A stretch of DNA of 46,609 nucleotides from CAYVGO01 sp964450725 (GTDB lineage: Bacteria; Bacteroidota; Bacteroidia; Bacteroidales; UBA932): contig CAYVGO010000012.1 in assembly GCA_964450725.1 (NCBI GenBank), positions 1-46,609 of the forward strand, given 5' to 3'. The first letter of the stretch is position 1, and every line of letters begins with the position of its first letter. Below, in pieces: positions 35,300 to 44,183 of this stretch. The notes beneath the pieces are model-generated. The model worked only from the letters and a program-made list of their open reading frames with translations, was not told the origin of the DNA and made no database searches. The translations under genes and the position numbers were made by a program.

Positions 35300-35953
35300 A
35301 TGATTAAAGTTACAGATATTAAAAAGAGTTTTGGAAACGTACAGGTATTGAAAGGTGTTTCTTTTTCTGTAGAAAAAGGAGAGATGGTCGCTATTGTTGG
35401 TGGCAGTGGTGCAGGTAAAACTACATTGTTACAAATTATGGGTACCTTATTGCGTTCCGATAGTGGACAAATAGTTTTAGCAGGTGAAGAGGTTCATCAA
35501 TTGTCTAATAAAAAGATTGATATTTTGAGAAACCAAAAAATAGGGTTTACATTTCAGTTTCATCATCTTTTACCCGAATTTACGGCATTGGAAAATGTTA
35601 TGATTCCTGCACTTATTGGTCGTCAATCGGTAAAACAGTCAAAAGAAAAAGCATTATCTTTACTTCAATATCTTGGAGTTGATCACCGACAAGGTCATAA
35701 ACCTTCAGAACTTTCGGGTGGAGAACAGCAACGGATAGCCATTGCCAGAGCCTTAATCAACGACCCTGCAGTGCTTTTAGCCGATGAGCCTTCGGGAAAC
35801 TTAGACAGTGCCAATAAAGAAGAATTGCATAAACTGTTACTCCAACTAAAGACAGAAAGAGATCAAACCATTGTGTTGGTAACCCACGATCTTCAATTGG
35901 CTGGTTTGTGTGATAAGATTATCCAAATGAAAGACGGAGTATGTTATATATAG
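35300..35953 (+). CDS. LolD/MacB-type ABC transporter ATP-binding protein
   Basis: ATPase of 217 residues in the LolD/FtsE/MacB group. It has Walker A GGSGAGKTT, Q-loop in FTFQFHHLLPEFTALENV, signature LSGGEQQR, Walker B VLLADEPSGNLD and switch His in VTHD. In Bacteroidota this form usually drives the LolCE-like lipoprotein release complex, but the permease is not adjacent, so LolD is likely rather than certain. It follows the SDR gene after 49 bases without a clear promoter. Confidence 0.85.
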   Translation: MIKVTDIKKSFGNVQVLKGVSFSVEKGEMVAIVGGSGAGKTTLLQIMGTLLRSDSGQIVLAGEEVHQLSNKKIDILRNQKIGFTFQFHHLLPEFTALENVMIPALIGRQSVKQSKEKALSLLQYLGVDHRQGHKPSELSGGEQQRIAIARALINDPAVLLADEPSGNLDSANKEELHKLLLQLKTERDQTIVLVTHDLQLAGLCDKIIQMKDGVCYI

Positions 35954-36018
35954 TATAGTTTAGAGTAACGGATTATGATTTGCTAAACTGAAAATTGTAA
36001 ATCATTCTTACAACTCAT

Positions 36019-36047
36019 TTTCGTATGGATTTTTTATATTACCTTTG
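36019..36047 (+). promoter_or_regulatory. promoter of the class II aldolase gene
   Basis: TTTC at 36019-36022 and TACCTTTG at 36040-36047, 17 bases apart, 42 bases before the ATG at 36089. Confidence 0.6.
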
Positions 36048-36088
36048 TGCCCGATATTTAATCAATTATTCATTATAATTTTAGAAGT

Positions 36089-37081
36089 ATGACATCTTAC
36101 AAAGATTTAGGTTTGGTCAATACCAAAGGTTTATTTGCCAAAGCCATGGCCGGAAAATATGCAATTCCTGCTTTCAATTTCAACAATATGGAACAAATGC
36201 AAGCCATAATTCAAGCTTGTGTTGAAACCAAATCTCCTGTGATTCTACAAGTTTCCAGCGGAGCCCGTAAATATGCCAACCAAACATTGTTGCGATATAT
36301 GGCACAAGGTGCTGTAGAATATGCTAAAGAATTAGGCTGTAACATTCCTATTGTATTGCACTTAGACCACGGAGATACATTTGAATTATGTAAAAGTTGT
36401 ATAGAATACGGTTTTTCGTCAGTAATGATTGACGGTTCACATCATAGTTATGAGAAAAATGTAGAACTTACATCAAAAGTTGTTGAATATGCTCACAAAT
36501 ACGATGTAACAGTTGAAGGAGAATTGGGTGTATTAGCGGGTATTGAAGACGATGTTGTAGCAGCACAGCATGTTTACACCCAACCTGAAGAGGTAGAGGA
36601 TTTTGTTAAAAAAACCGGCGTTGACTCTTTGGCAATCTCTATCGGAACTTCACACGGAGCCAATAAATTCAAGCCTGAGCAATGTACTCGTAATGCCAAT
36701 GGTGTTTTAATTCCACCGCCACTACGTTTTGACATCTTAGAAGCCATCGAAAAAAGAATACCCGGTTTCCCTATTGTTTTACATGGTGCTTCAAGTGTTC
36801 CTCAAGATAAAGTAGAAACTATCAACCGTTATGGCGGAGCATTGAAAGATGCTATAGGAATACCGGAAGAAGAGTTGCGTAAAGCAGCAACTTCGGCTGT
36901 ATGTAAAGTAAATATTGACAGCGACGGACGTTTGGCAATGACAGCTGCCATTAGAGAAACTTTTGCGAACGTTCCAGCAGAGTTTGACCCACGTAAATAT
37001 CTTGGCCCTGCTCGCGATGCTTTGAAGGCTCTTTACAAACACAAAGTAGAGAATGTTTTAGGTAGCAACGGAAAAGCATAG
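36089..37081 (+). CDS. fba: class II fructose-1,6-bisphosphate aldolase
   Basis: Zinc-dependent aldolase that splits fructose-1,6-bisphosphate into triose phosphates. At 330 residues it shows the family core: PAFNFNNMEQMQAI, IVLHLDHGDTFE (zinc/catalytic region), SVMIDGSHHSYEKNV, VEGELGVLAGIEDDV, and HGASSVPQDKVETINRYGGAL. It lies apart from pyk and other glycolytic genes. A 17-base hairpin follows directly after the stop. Confidence 0.94.
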   Translation: MTSYKDLGLVNTKGLFAKAMAGKYAIPAFNFNNMEQMQAIIQACVETKSPVILQVSSGARKYANQTLLRYMAQGAVEYAKELGCNIPIVLHLDHGDTFELCKSCIEYGFSSVMIDGSHHSYEKNVELTSKVVEYAHKYDVTVEGELGVLAGIEDDVVAAQHVYTQPEEVEDFVKKTGVDSLAISIGTSHGANKFKPEQCTRNANGVLIPPPLRFDILEAIEKRIPGFPIVLHGASSVPQDKVETINRYGGALKDAIGIPEEELRKAATSAVCKVNIDSDGRLAMTAAIRETFANVPAEFDPRKYLGPARDALKALYKHKVENVLGSNGKA

Positions 37082-37104
37082 TTAAGTTTAGTCTATAAAT
37101 TGTG

Positions 37105-37149
37105 AACTGTAAATTAAAAACACTTGATGGTTGTTTTTAGTTTACAGTT
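37105..37149 (+). terminator. strong hairpin between fba and tyrA
   Basis: AACTGTAAATTAAAAAC (37105-37121) pairs with GTTTTTAGTTTACAGTT (37133-37149) over 17 positions with one G-U, loop of 11 bases, then TATATTTTAT. It is 24 bases after the fba stop. It probably ends fba transcription, although the tail is not a pure T-run. Confidence 0.65.
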
Positions 37150-37199
37150 TATATTTTATAAATCATCACTCATCGTTCATATTTTACACATCACACTTC

Positions 37200-38060
37200 A
37201 TGAACATTTCTATTATCGGATTAGGACTTATTGGTGGTTCTGTCGGATTAAGCCTAAAGAAAAAAAAATATAACGGCACGGTTATTTACGGAGTAGACAA
37301 CAACGCTGAACATGCAGAGGCGGCATTACGTTTAGGACTAATCGACAAAATTATAACACTCCAAGAAGCCATTGCAGAAAGTCAGGTTATTGTTGTGGCT
37401 ACGCCTGTCAATACATTATATGATATTATTACTTATTTGTTAGATAATATTTCGGCTCAAACAGTTGTCATTGATATGGGCTCTACAAAACGAGAAATTT
37501 GTAGTCGGTTACGGCAACATCCTCACCGCGGGCAGTGGGTGGCAGCACATCCGATGGCTGGTACAGAAAACTCCGGGCCACAAGCTGCCGTAGAAAATTT
37601 ATTTGACGGGCAGAAAACCATTATCTGTGAACATAATTTAAGTGCCGACTTTGCTCTCAATACCGCACTTTCTATATTTCACAAATTAAATATGAATGTC
37701 TTGTTTTACAGCGACGCTGCGGAACATGATCTACATGCCGCATACGTATCTCACATTTCTCACATATCGTCATTTACATTAGCCTTGACGGTATTAGATG
37801 TAGAAAAAAGCCATAAACACCTTTTAGACATGGCTGGTGGAGGATTGCAATCTACCGTACGTCTGGCAAAAAGCACGGCTCAAACATGGCTTCCGATTTT
37901 TCAAGAAAATAAAGAAAATTTACTGTATGCTATCGAAAGTTACATCCACCACTTAAATGAATTTAAGGAAGCGTTATCTGAAAATGATAATAACAAAGTA
38001 ACGCAATTGATAGAAAAATCCAATTCTATAATTCAACTCTTAGAACAGCGCCAAAGGTAG
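37200..38060 (+). CDS. tyrA: prephenate dehydrogenase
   Basis: Oxidises and decarboxylates prephenate to 4-hydroxyphenylpyruvate for tyrosine. At 286 residues it has the NAD-binding fold at the very start (IIGLGLIGGSVGLSL) and the conserved VIDMGSTKREI and AAHPMAGTENSGPQAA segments. The helical C-terminal dimer domain includes HDLHAAYVSHISHISSF with its His residues. I start at ATG 37200, since a longer frame from TTG 37131 adds 23 residues that precede the NAD motif and overlap the hairpin. No chorismate mutase domain is fused. Confidence 0.9.
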   Translation: MNISIIGLGLIGGSVGLSLKKKKYNGTVIYGVDNNAEHAEAALRLGLIDKIITLQEAIAESQVIVVATPVNTLYDIITYLLDNISAQTVVIDMGSTKREICSRLRQHPHRGQWVAAHPMAGTENSGPQAAVENLFDGQKTIICEHNLSADFALNTALSIFHKLNMNVLFYSDAAEHDLHAAYVSHISHISSFTLALTVLDVEKSHKHLLDMAGGGLQSTVRLAKSTAQTWLPIFQENKENLLYAIESYIHHLNEFKEALSENDNNKVTQLIEKSNSIIQLLEQRQR

Positions 38061-38418
38061 GAGATAATTGAAATGTTCTGAAAGCCTGACTTCCAATGAC
38101 TAAATGAATTTATATTTATTTTCTCTGCGGATTTTCATTATTGTTTCTATTACCGAACAGTGTGCTACAACATTTTTCTAAAAATCAATGGGTCTACCAT
38201 TATTCATCATGTTCTCATATTTGTTGAAATATCCCAGTTTTTCATTTCCAATTCTACATTATTTGCGAGATTACTTCGTTCTTACCTTCCTCCACAACGA
38301 CTATTCTCAGCATTTCAGTTCTCTCTCTAAGAAGCTTTTTCATTTTTATAGTCCACCCTTTCTTTCTCTTTTTCAGATTCAAAAATAAACGGTTACTTTT
38401 GCAAAAAAAGAAAAACGT
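38061..38418. other. 358-base intergenic region before mnmA
   Basis: Contains only the mnmA promoter at its right end. A pyrimidine-rich + strand (about 38200-38380) opens a 66-codon Phe/Leu/Ser-rich frame, which I regard as a composition effect. Confidence 0.55.
38371..38401 (+). promoter_or_regulatory. promoter of mnmA
   Basis: TTTC at 38371-38374 and TACTTTTG at 38394-38401, 19 bases apart. The ATG at 38419 is only 17 bases downstream, so the leader is very short. Confidence 0.65.
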
Positions 38419-39582
38419 ATGCACTCAAACAGTCAAATTACTGTAGCCGTAGGATTGTCCGGAGGCGTAGATTCAAGTGTTGCCGCTTACTTGTTAAAAG
38501 AACAAGGATACAATGTCATTGGTATTTATATGCAAAACTGGCACGATACTACCGGTACGCTTTTTGGAGATTGTCCGTGGAAAGAAGATTTAACGATAGC
38601 GCAAATGGTGGCAGACAAACTCTCTATTCCTTTCTATCATGTAGATTTAAGCGAGGTTTACAGAACACAAGTTGTAGATTATCTTTTTGAAGAATACAGA
38701 AATGGTAGAACTCCTAATCCTGATGTATTGTGTAACCGCGAGATAAAGTTCGGGGCTTTTTATGATATTGCCAAACAACATAATGCAGACTTTGTTGCTA
38801 CAGGACATTATTGTCGTAAAGAAGTCATGACATCTACACAAGGTACCTACTACAGGCTTTTATCTGGACTTGATATTAACAAAGATCAAAGTTACTTTTT
38901 ATCACAAGTATCGCAAGCACAACTGGCTATATCACTTTTTCCGATAGGACACTTGCAGAAGTCTGAAGTCAGACAAATTGCGACATCTCAACATTTACCT
39001 ACTGCAGAAAAAAAAGACTCACAGGGAATTTGCTTTGTAGGAAAAGTAGATTTACCTGTATTTCTTCAACAGCAACTCGCCCGCAAAGAAGGAGTAATCT
39101 TAGAGATACCTAAAAATGTAATTCCTCATACTCAAGATTTTTTTCAACCCTATTCTTTTTCTGAATATCCCTCAAAAGAAGTCGGAAAACATATCGGTGC
39201 CCATTTCTATACTGTAGGGCAGCGTAAAGGGTTAGGCATTGGTGGACATATAGAACCATTGTTTATTATCGGAATTGATGTTATTAACAATATTATTTAT
39301 GTTGGCGAAGGTGAACAGCATCCGCTACTGTTAAGGCGTGGAATTATACTTTCTGATGATGTTCACTGGATACGTCCCGACAAAGCATTGGCAGTGGGAG
39401 AAGAGTGTCAATATGATGTCCGCATTCGTTATCGTCAACCACTCCAGAAAGCACGGCTATTGAGAACAAAGACAGATTACAGGCTATTGTTTGACGTACA
39501 GCAAAAAGGAGTTGCCTGTGGACAGTTTGCCGCCTGGTATGAAGGTGAAGAGTTGATTGGCAGCGGAGTAATTGGAATGTAG
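38419..39582 (+). CDS. mnmA: tRNA-specific 2-thiouridylase
   Basis: Makes 2-thiouridine at position 34 of tRNAs for Lys, Glu and Gln. At 387 residues it has the PP-loop GLSGGVDSS (12-20), and NPDVLCNREIKFG and SQGICFVGKVD holding the two catalytic Cys residues. ATGHYCRK lies between them and GQRKGLGIGG in the central domain. The GIYMQNWHDTTGTLFGDCPW insertion is typical. It has its own promoter. Confidence 0.95.
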   Translation: MHSNSQITVAVGLSGGVDSSVAAYLLKEQGYNVIGIYMQNWHDTTGTLFGDCPWKEDLTIAQMVADKLSIPFYHVDLSEVYRTQVVDYLFEEYRNGRTPNPDVLCNREIKFGAFYDIAKQHNADFVATGHYCRKEVMTSTQGTYYRLLSGLDINKDQSYFLSQVSQAQLAISLFPIGHLQKSEVRQIATSQHLPTAEKKDSQGICFVGKVDLPVFLQQQLARKEGVILEIPKNVIPHTQDFFQPYSFSEYPSKEVGKHIGAHFYTVGQRKGLGIGGHIEPLFIIGIDVINNIIYVGEGEQHPLLLRRGIILSDDVHWIRPDKALAVGEECQYDVRIRYRQPLQKARLLRTKTDYRLLFDVQQKGVACGQFAAWYEGEELIGSGVIGM

Positions 39583-39589
39583 AAAGAAG

Positions 39590-39610
39590 GAAAGAAGGAA
39601 AACGTGAAGG
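39590..39610 (+). repeat. 21-base direct repeat, copy 1
   Basis: Begins GAAAGAAGGA and ends GTGAAGG; identical to 39721-39741, starting 131 bases later. It lies just after mnmA, in a gap of 255 bases before feoB. Confidence 0.8.
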
Positions 39611-39650
39611 AAAGAATAAAAGCAGGTAAAAACAACTTGTGTTCTTTTTT

Positions 39651-39668
39651 ATATTGCATTAGCAATAT
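39651..39668 (+). terminator. possible weak terminator after mnmA
   Basis: ATATTGC and GCAATAT form a perfect 7-base stem with loop ATTA, followed by TTTG. The tail is short. Confidence 0.35.
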
Positions 39669-39720
39669 TTTGTGTTCCCTGTGTTGTATTCAACTTGTGA
39701 AATTTGTGAAACTTGTGTTT

Positions 39721-39741
39721 GAAAGAAGGAAAACGTGAAGG
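39721..39741 (+). repeat. 21-base direct repeat, copy 2
   Basis: Exact copy of 39590-39610. Its end runs into a small GC-rich hairpin (GGGC, loop GCA, GCCC; 39740-39750), unusual in AT-rich DNA. Confidence 0.8.
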
Positions 39742-39837
39742 GCGCAGCCCTGAAACCCTTGTAACAGTTGGTTTTAATCTGCGTTGCTTTGCTGAGAATC
39801 TAAATTGTAAATCGTAAATTATAACTTGTAAATATTA

Positions 39838-42267
39838 ATGGCTATTCAAAAAACAGCAAAAGACCTTCAAAAGGGAGAAGACGGAGTTATTTTGAGGGTT
39901 GAAGGAACTTCTGATATGGTCAAAAGATTATCTGAAATGGGATTTGTGAAAGGAAAAAAGATAACCTGTATCCAACATACGCCTCTACGTGGCCCTATCG
40001 AATTTCAAATCCTTGATTCTCTGGTCGTTTTACGAAAGACCGAAGCACAGCATATTGTCATTTCTCAAGATATTGTGGAAAAAACCGTAAGTAAACCTTT
40101 TTCGGTAGAATTACAGAACCCTTTAGAGAACAAACTTACCTCTTCTGATAACCAAATTCACATTGCATTGGTAGGTAATCCAAATACTGGAAAAACCTCT
40201 ATTTATAATCACCTTTCTCACACCAAAGAACACGTCGGAAACTATAGCGGTGTTACCGTAAACTTTAAAACAACGACTTTTAACTACAACGGATTTCGGA
40301 TTAAATTAGTAGATTTACCCGGAACTTATTCTTTACATCAAGACAAGAGAGAAGAAGAAGCTGTACGAAACTACATTATTGAAGAAAAACCAGATATTAT
40401 CATCAATGTCCTTGACGCTTCTAATTTAGAGAGAAACCTCTTTTTAACTACCCAGTTAATTGAAATGGAAGCCGATTTGGTGATTGCTTTAAACATGTAT
40501 GATGAGTTGCTGAAAAAAAATATTGTGTTCGACTATCCGCTGCTCAGTGAACGGATTCACATTCCTATCATTCCGACCATAGGGCACGACAAGCAAAGCA
40601 TGGAAGGTTTACTTAAAGCCGTAACAGAACGTTATCAACAGAGAAAAGAGATAAAGAAAATACGGATTAACTATCCTCACGAAATAGAAAAAAGCATTGA
40701 TACAATCATCAAAAACATTCCCACTTCTGCTCTCACCCTTTCTGAGTTTTCTGAAAGATATATTGCCGTATTGTTTATGGAGCAGGAACTTGACAGGTTA
40801 CAAAAAAGCTTAGCACCTGCCGCCTTTGAACAAATAAGGCAAGTGGTAGCTATTGAAGTGGCCAAGATAGAAAAACAAACAGGTGAGAGTTGCCAAACAG
40901 CCATGATTGACGGTAAATATGCTTTTATTGCAGGATGCTTAAGCGATACTTACCAAGAAGGTCATAAAAGCAAACATGAAGAAAGTAAAAAGATTGACTA
41001 CATTTTGACCAATAAATATTTAGGATTACCCCTTCTTTTCGGCTTTCTTTTCCTAATGTTTCATACCACTTTCTCTTTAGGAAAATATCCTGCGGAGTGG
41101 ATAGAAACGGCCATCAGTTATTTTTCAAACCTGATGACCGAACTCTTGCCCGATTCAATATTTCAACATTTTTTAGTCGATGGAATGATTGCAGGATTGG
41201 GTTCTGTATTGATGTTTTTACCCAACATCATCATTGTTTTTCTCTTTATCTCATTTATGGAAGACACCGGATACATTGCCCGTACTACTTTTATTATGGA
41301 CAAACTGATGCACAAAATAGGACTGCACGGAAAATCCTTTATTCCCATGCTCTTAGGCTTCGGCTGCAATGTCCCGGCAATCTTGGCAACCAAAATGCTC
41401 GAAAATAAGAAAGACCGAATCCTCACCATTTTAATCATTCCCTTTATGGCTTGCAGTGCAAGATTACCCATATTTATTCTCCTTATTGCCTTTATTTCTC
41501 CCGCTTATCCTACATTGACACTTTTTGGATTATATCTTTTCGGTATCTTAGTCGCCATTGCTACAGCCATCATTTTCAACAAGTGCTTTTTTAAAGGTCA
41601 AAGCTCTGAGTTCATTGTCGAACTTCCACCTTATCGCCTGCCGCAACTTAAAAATACGGTGATTTTAGTTACAGATAAAGTCAAAGGCTACCTTAAAAGC
41701 ATTACACCCGTCATTATTATTGCCTCTACAATCATTTGGGCTTTGGGATATTTCCCTCGTCATGAAGAAAACAACACTTTAACAACCATCACAAACGACA
41801 GTTCATTAACCCAAACTCAAAAAGTACTGTTGGCAGACAGTCTCAAAAGAACCGCTGAAGAATACCAGATAACACACTCTTTTATCGGCCAGTTAGGAAA
41901 AGCAATAGAACCTGCTATTGAACCATTAGGCTTTGACTGGAAAATGGGAATTGCTTTACTCGGAGGAGTGGCGGCAAAAGAAATTGTGGTAAGTACAATG
42001 TCTATTCTTTATACTACAACAGAAGATAACTTAGAACATACTTTACAAAAAATTACAGACCCCAACACCCAACAACCCTTTTTTACGCCACTCAGAACAC
42101 TCTCTTTCCTGATTTTTATCCTGCTCTACTTTCCCTGTATCAGTGTGATATTGGTGATTTATAAAGAAATTGGCTGGAAATGGGCTATACTGACCGTCAT
42201 ATACAGCACAACGGCTGCATGGGTACTCTCCTTCCTGTTCTTTAATATCGGACATTTGATAGTTTAG
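39838..42267 (+). CDS. feoB: ferrous iron transporter, FeoA-FeoB fusion
   Basis: Inner-membrane Fe(II) importer of 809 residues. An N-terminal FeoA-like SH3 domain (about 1-78, MSDMVKR-type core LSEMGFVKGKKI) is fused to FeoB. The G domain shows G1 GNPNTGKT (113-120), G2 GVTV, G3 DLPGTYSL and G4 NMYD. Then comes the membrane part with two gate motifs, GFGCNVPAI and MACSARLP, and GGVAAKEIVVSTM near the end. The FeoA fusion is common in Bacteroidota. I found no obvious iron-regulator site in the upstream gap. Confidence 0.95.
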   Translation: MAIQKTAKDLQKGEDGVILRVEGTSDMVKRLSEMGFVKGKKITCIQHTPLRGPIEFQILDSLVVLRKTEAQHIVISQDIVEKTVSKPFSVELQNPLENKLTSSDNQIHIALVGNPNTGKTSIYNHLSHTKEHVGNYSGVTVNFKTTTFNYNGFRIKLVDLPGTYSLHQDKREEEAVRNYIIEEKPDIIINVLDASNLERNLFLTTQLIEMEADLVIALNMYDELLKKNIVFDYPLLSERIHIPIIPTIGHDKQSMEGLLKAVTERYQQRKEIKKIRINYPHEIEKSIDTIIKNIPTSALTLSEFSERYIAVLFMEQELDRLQKSLAPAAFEQIRQVVAIEVAKIEKQTGESCQTAMIDGKYAFIAGCLSDTYQEGHKSKHEESKKIDYILTNKYLGLPLLFGFLFLMFHTTFSLGKYPAEWIETAISYFSNLMTELLPDSIFQHFLVDGMIAGLGSVLMFLPNIIIVFLFISFMEDTGYIARTTFIMDKLMHKIGLHGKSFIPMLLGFGCNVPAILATKMLENKKDRILTILIIPFMACSARLPIFILLIAFISPAYPTLTLFGLYLFGILVAIATAIIFNKCFFKGQSSEFIVELPPYRLPQLKNTVILVTDKVKGYLKSITPVIIIASTIIWALGYFPRHEENNTLTTITNDSSLTQTQKVLLADSLKRTAEEYQITHSFIGQLGKAIEPAIEPLGFDWKMGIALLGGVAAKEIVVSTMSILYTTTEDNLEHTLQKITDPNTQQPFFTPLRTLSFLIFILLYFPCISVILVIYKEIGWKWAILTVIYSTTAAWVLSFLFFNIGHLIV

Positions 42268-42288
42268 TGTCCCAACACTTCAAAGCCT

Positions 42289-42750
42289 TCAGATACGCTG
42301 ATAATCAATAAAGTCATAATCACTGCCCGGTTGATAGTCAGTAATCCTGAACAACTTTTCATCAAACAACGGGAAAAGTGTATCTCCTGCTGGGCTTTGG
42401 TGAACACGTGTAAGATATAATCTGTGAGCAATGCCAATCGTTTGTCTGTAAATATCTCCGCCGCCAATAATAAATATCTCTTCACTTTCGGGAAAAAGCA
42501 TCAGCGCATTTTCTACTGAAGGTACCGTAATGGCATTCTCAACATGATACGCCTTATTTCTACTTACAATAATATTGGTTCTGTAAGGTAATACTTTCCC
42601 TATGGATTCAAACGTTTTACGACCCATCACAACAGGGTGTCCTGTCGTCAATTTCTTAAATCGTTGTAAGTCTTCAGAAATGTGCCAGATGAGTTGATTA
42701 TCACTCCCAATCACCTGATTGTCTGCTATGGCAGCAATAATAGAAATCAT
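42289..42750 (-). CDS. folA: dihydrofolate reductase
   Basis: Reduces dihydrofolate to tetrahydrofolate. At 153 residues it is a typical chromosomal enzyme: IAAIADNQVIGSDNQLIWHIS, catalytic Asp27 in SEDLQRFKKLT, VVMGRKTFESIG and IIGGGDIYRQ for NADPH. The ATG overlaps the stop of the DUF3472 gene by one base, so it is second in that transcript. thyA, a common neighbour, is absent here. Confidence 0.96.
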   Translation of the reverse strand: MISIIAAIADNQVIGSDNQLIWHISEDLQRFKKLTTGHPVVMGRKTFESIGKVLPYRTNIIVSRNKAYHVENAITVPSVENALMLFPESEEIFIIGGGDIYRQTIGIAHRLYLTRVHQSPAGDTLFPLFDEKLFRITDYQPGSDYDFIDYQRI

Positions 42751-44045
42751 TACGGTAAATCTGTTTGAGGTGTGATGCCGGCGGCTTTCCTGTAGAATTT
42801 TGTACCGAAAGGGGTACTGTGGTTAAAAAAACCGCAGTTTTGGAGGAAGAACCGGTTATCTTCCACACCACCCGCAAAGTCTTTTCTTACCCCCGCACTT
42901 GCCGTTGCGTCATGAGTAAAAACAGCTTCTGTAAGTTCTATCCACGTGCCGTCAACTGCTCGTGCCCACTGGTTGCCAAATTCCACTTTACGGGTAATGT
43001 AACCTTGATTGGGACTAAAGTTTTCTAAAAAGGAGTGTGCATTGGTATAATAAGTAGAAATTTGAGGACGCAAAAAGCGAGCAATCAACTGCCATTTGTT
43101 CTTTTCCGGAGCATAAAAGTAAGCCGTATAAACAGTATTTTTATTGTTTCCGTCAGGGTGAATTTGCATTAAAAATTTGTAAGTATTACCGGTAATCCAT
43201 CTATAGCGTAAAAAACTCTGTCCACCAGAACCTTCATTGCCAAACTCTCCTACGGTTACCCCTTCTCCCTTTTCCAATAACTTGATTTTTAAAGAATCCG
43301 GAATCAACTTCGGGTCTTGTGTATCAAAAGGGCTCCATACGGAAAACAAAATACGACGCTCTGTTTCTGAGTTAACCTGTATGCCGAAGTACCCTTCCCC
43401 AAAGCCGCAGGCCATGTAATAACTTCCCACAGGGTCATTACCCTCCTTGACTGTAACCTCATTATAAAAATATTCTATCGGAACATTTTTAGGTAACGGA
43501 TATTTAAGGTGTACAGAAGGGCCTCTGCTTGTCCAGTAAGGTTCAAAAGTTCCACAGTGCACAACCCCTTTTTCTATTGCGCTTCCGCTGATTTCCAAAC
43601 TTTCGATGTCGGCAAATGTCGAAGACTTTTTACTCTTACCCTGCAAGGTAACTTTGATATAACCGGTATCCTGCAATACCGGTTGACCTATAGGTAACAA
43701 CTGATACTCCTTATTTTTTACAGAAACTGTAAAGTTTTTATCCTCCACAAAACAGTTTAAAACCGACAACTTGCCTTCATTTTTGGCTTTTAACTTCAAG
43801 GTTAATGTTCCGGGTTGTGATATTTTAAAGTAAAAAGAGATTTGAGCATCACCATTTGTCCATTTGTCAATTCCCTGCTTACCAAGCCTGATTCCGCTTT
43901 TATCCTTAGAAGTAATATAAGCATTCCCGTAGGCAGCAATCGTTACCTGTGCAAACATTGGATGACAAATGCAAAAGAAAATTCCGCTAAGGAATAATAG
44001 TTTGGTGGCAGAAGCACCGAAATTAAAGAACTGAAATCGTTTCAT
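42750..44045 (-). CDS. secreted DUF3472 protein with N-terminal DUF5077-like domain
   Basis: Secreted protein of 431 residues (signal peptide about 1-33, ending PMFA). An N-terminal beta domain (about 35-155) resembles DUF5077. The DUF3472 domain follows (about 165-420): FGEGYFGIQVNSETERRILFSVWSPFDTQDP, GQSFLRYRWITGNTYKFLM and GTWIELTEAVFTHDATA. The family's activity is unknown; it occurs in Bacteroidota glycan-degrading and surface gene sets. It overlaps folA by one base and has a near-ideal promoter at 44066-44096. Confidence 0.88.
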   Translation of the reverse strand: MKRFQFFNFGASATKLLFLSGIFFCICHPMFAQVTIAAYGNAYITSKDKSGIRLGKQGIDKWTNGDAQISFYFKISQPGTLTLKLKAKNEGKLSVLNCFVEDKNFTVSVKNKEYQLLPIGQPVLQDTGYIKVTLQGKSKKSSTFADIESLEISGSAIEKGVVHCGTFEPYWTSRGPSVHLKYPLPKNVPIEYFYNEVTVKEGNDPVGSYYMACGFGEGYFGIQVNSETERRILFSVWSPFDTQDPKLIPDSLKIKLLEKGEGVTVGEFGNEGSGGQSFLRYRWITGNTYKFLMQIHPDGNNKNTVYTAYFYAPEKNKWQLIARFLRPQISTYYTNAHSFLENFSPNQGYITRKVEFGNQWARAVDGTWIELTEAVFTHDATASAGVRKDFAGGVEDNRFFLQNCGFFNHSTPFGTKFYRKAAGITPQTDLP

Positions 44046-44065
44046 TTTTTTATTTTTATGACATA

Positions 44066-44096
44066 CAAAAGTAACTAAAAGTCATAGTAACACAAA
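44066..44096 (-). promoter_or_regulatory. promoter of the DUF3472-folA genes
   Basis: TTTG (44093-44096) and TACTTTTG (44066-44073) on the - strand, exactly 19 bases apart. The ATG is at 44045. Confidence 0.75.
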
Positions 44097-44152
44097 ATAA
44101 TAGTTAAGTAGACCCACCTATTAAATTTCTCCTATGTTTTCTACAAATTCTT

Positions 44153-44183
44153 TTTGTCGTTAACAGAAAAAAATGTACTTTTG
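44153..44183 (+). promoter_or_regulatory. promoter of the GH20 hexosaminidase gene
   Basis: TTTG at 44153-44156 and TACTTTTG at 44176-44183, exactly 19 bases apart. It is 200 bases before the GH20 ATG at 44383. Confidence 0.7.

Noticed and set aside
38188..38388. 66-codon ORF upstream of mnmA
   Set aside because: Pyrimidine-rich DNA gives a Phe/Leu/Ser/Tyr-rich frame. It has no promoter in front and overlaps the mnmA promoter region; it looks like a composition effect.
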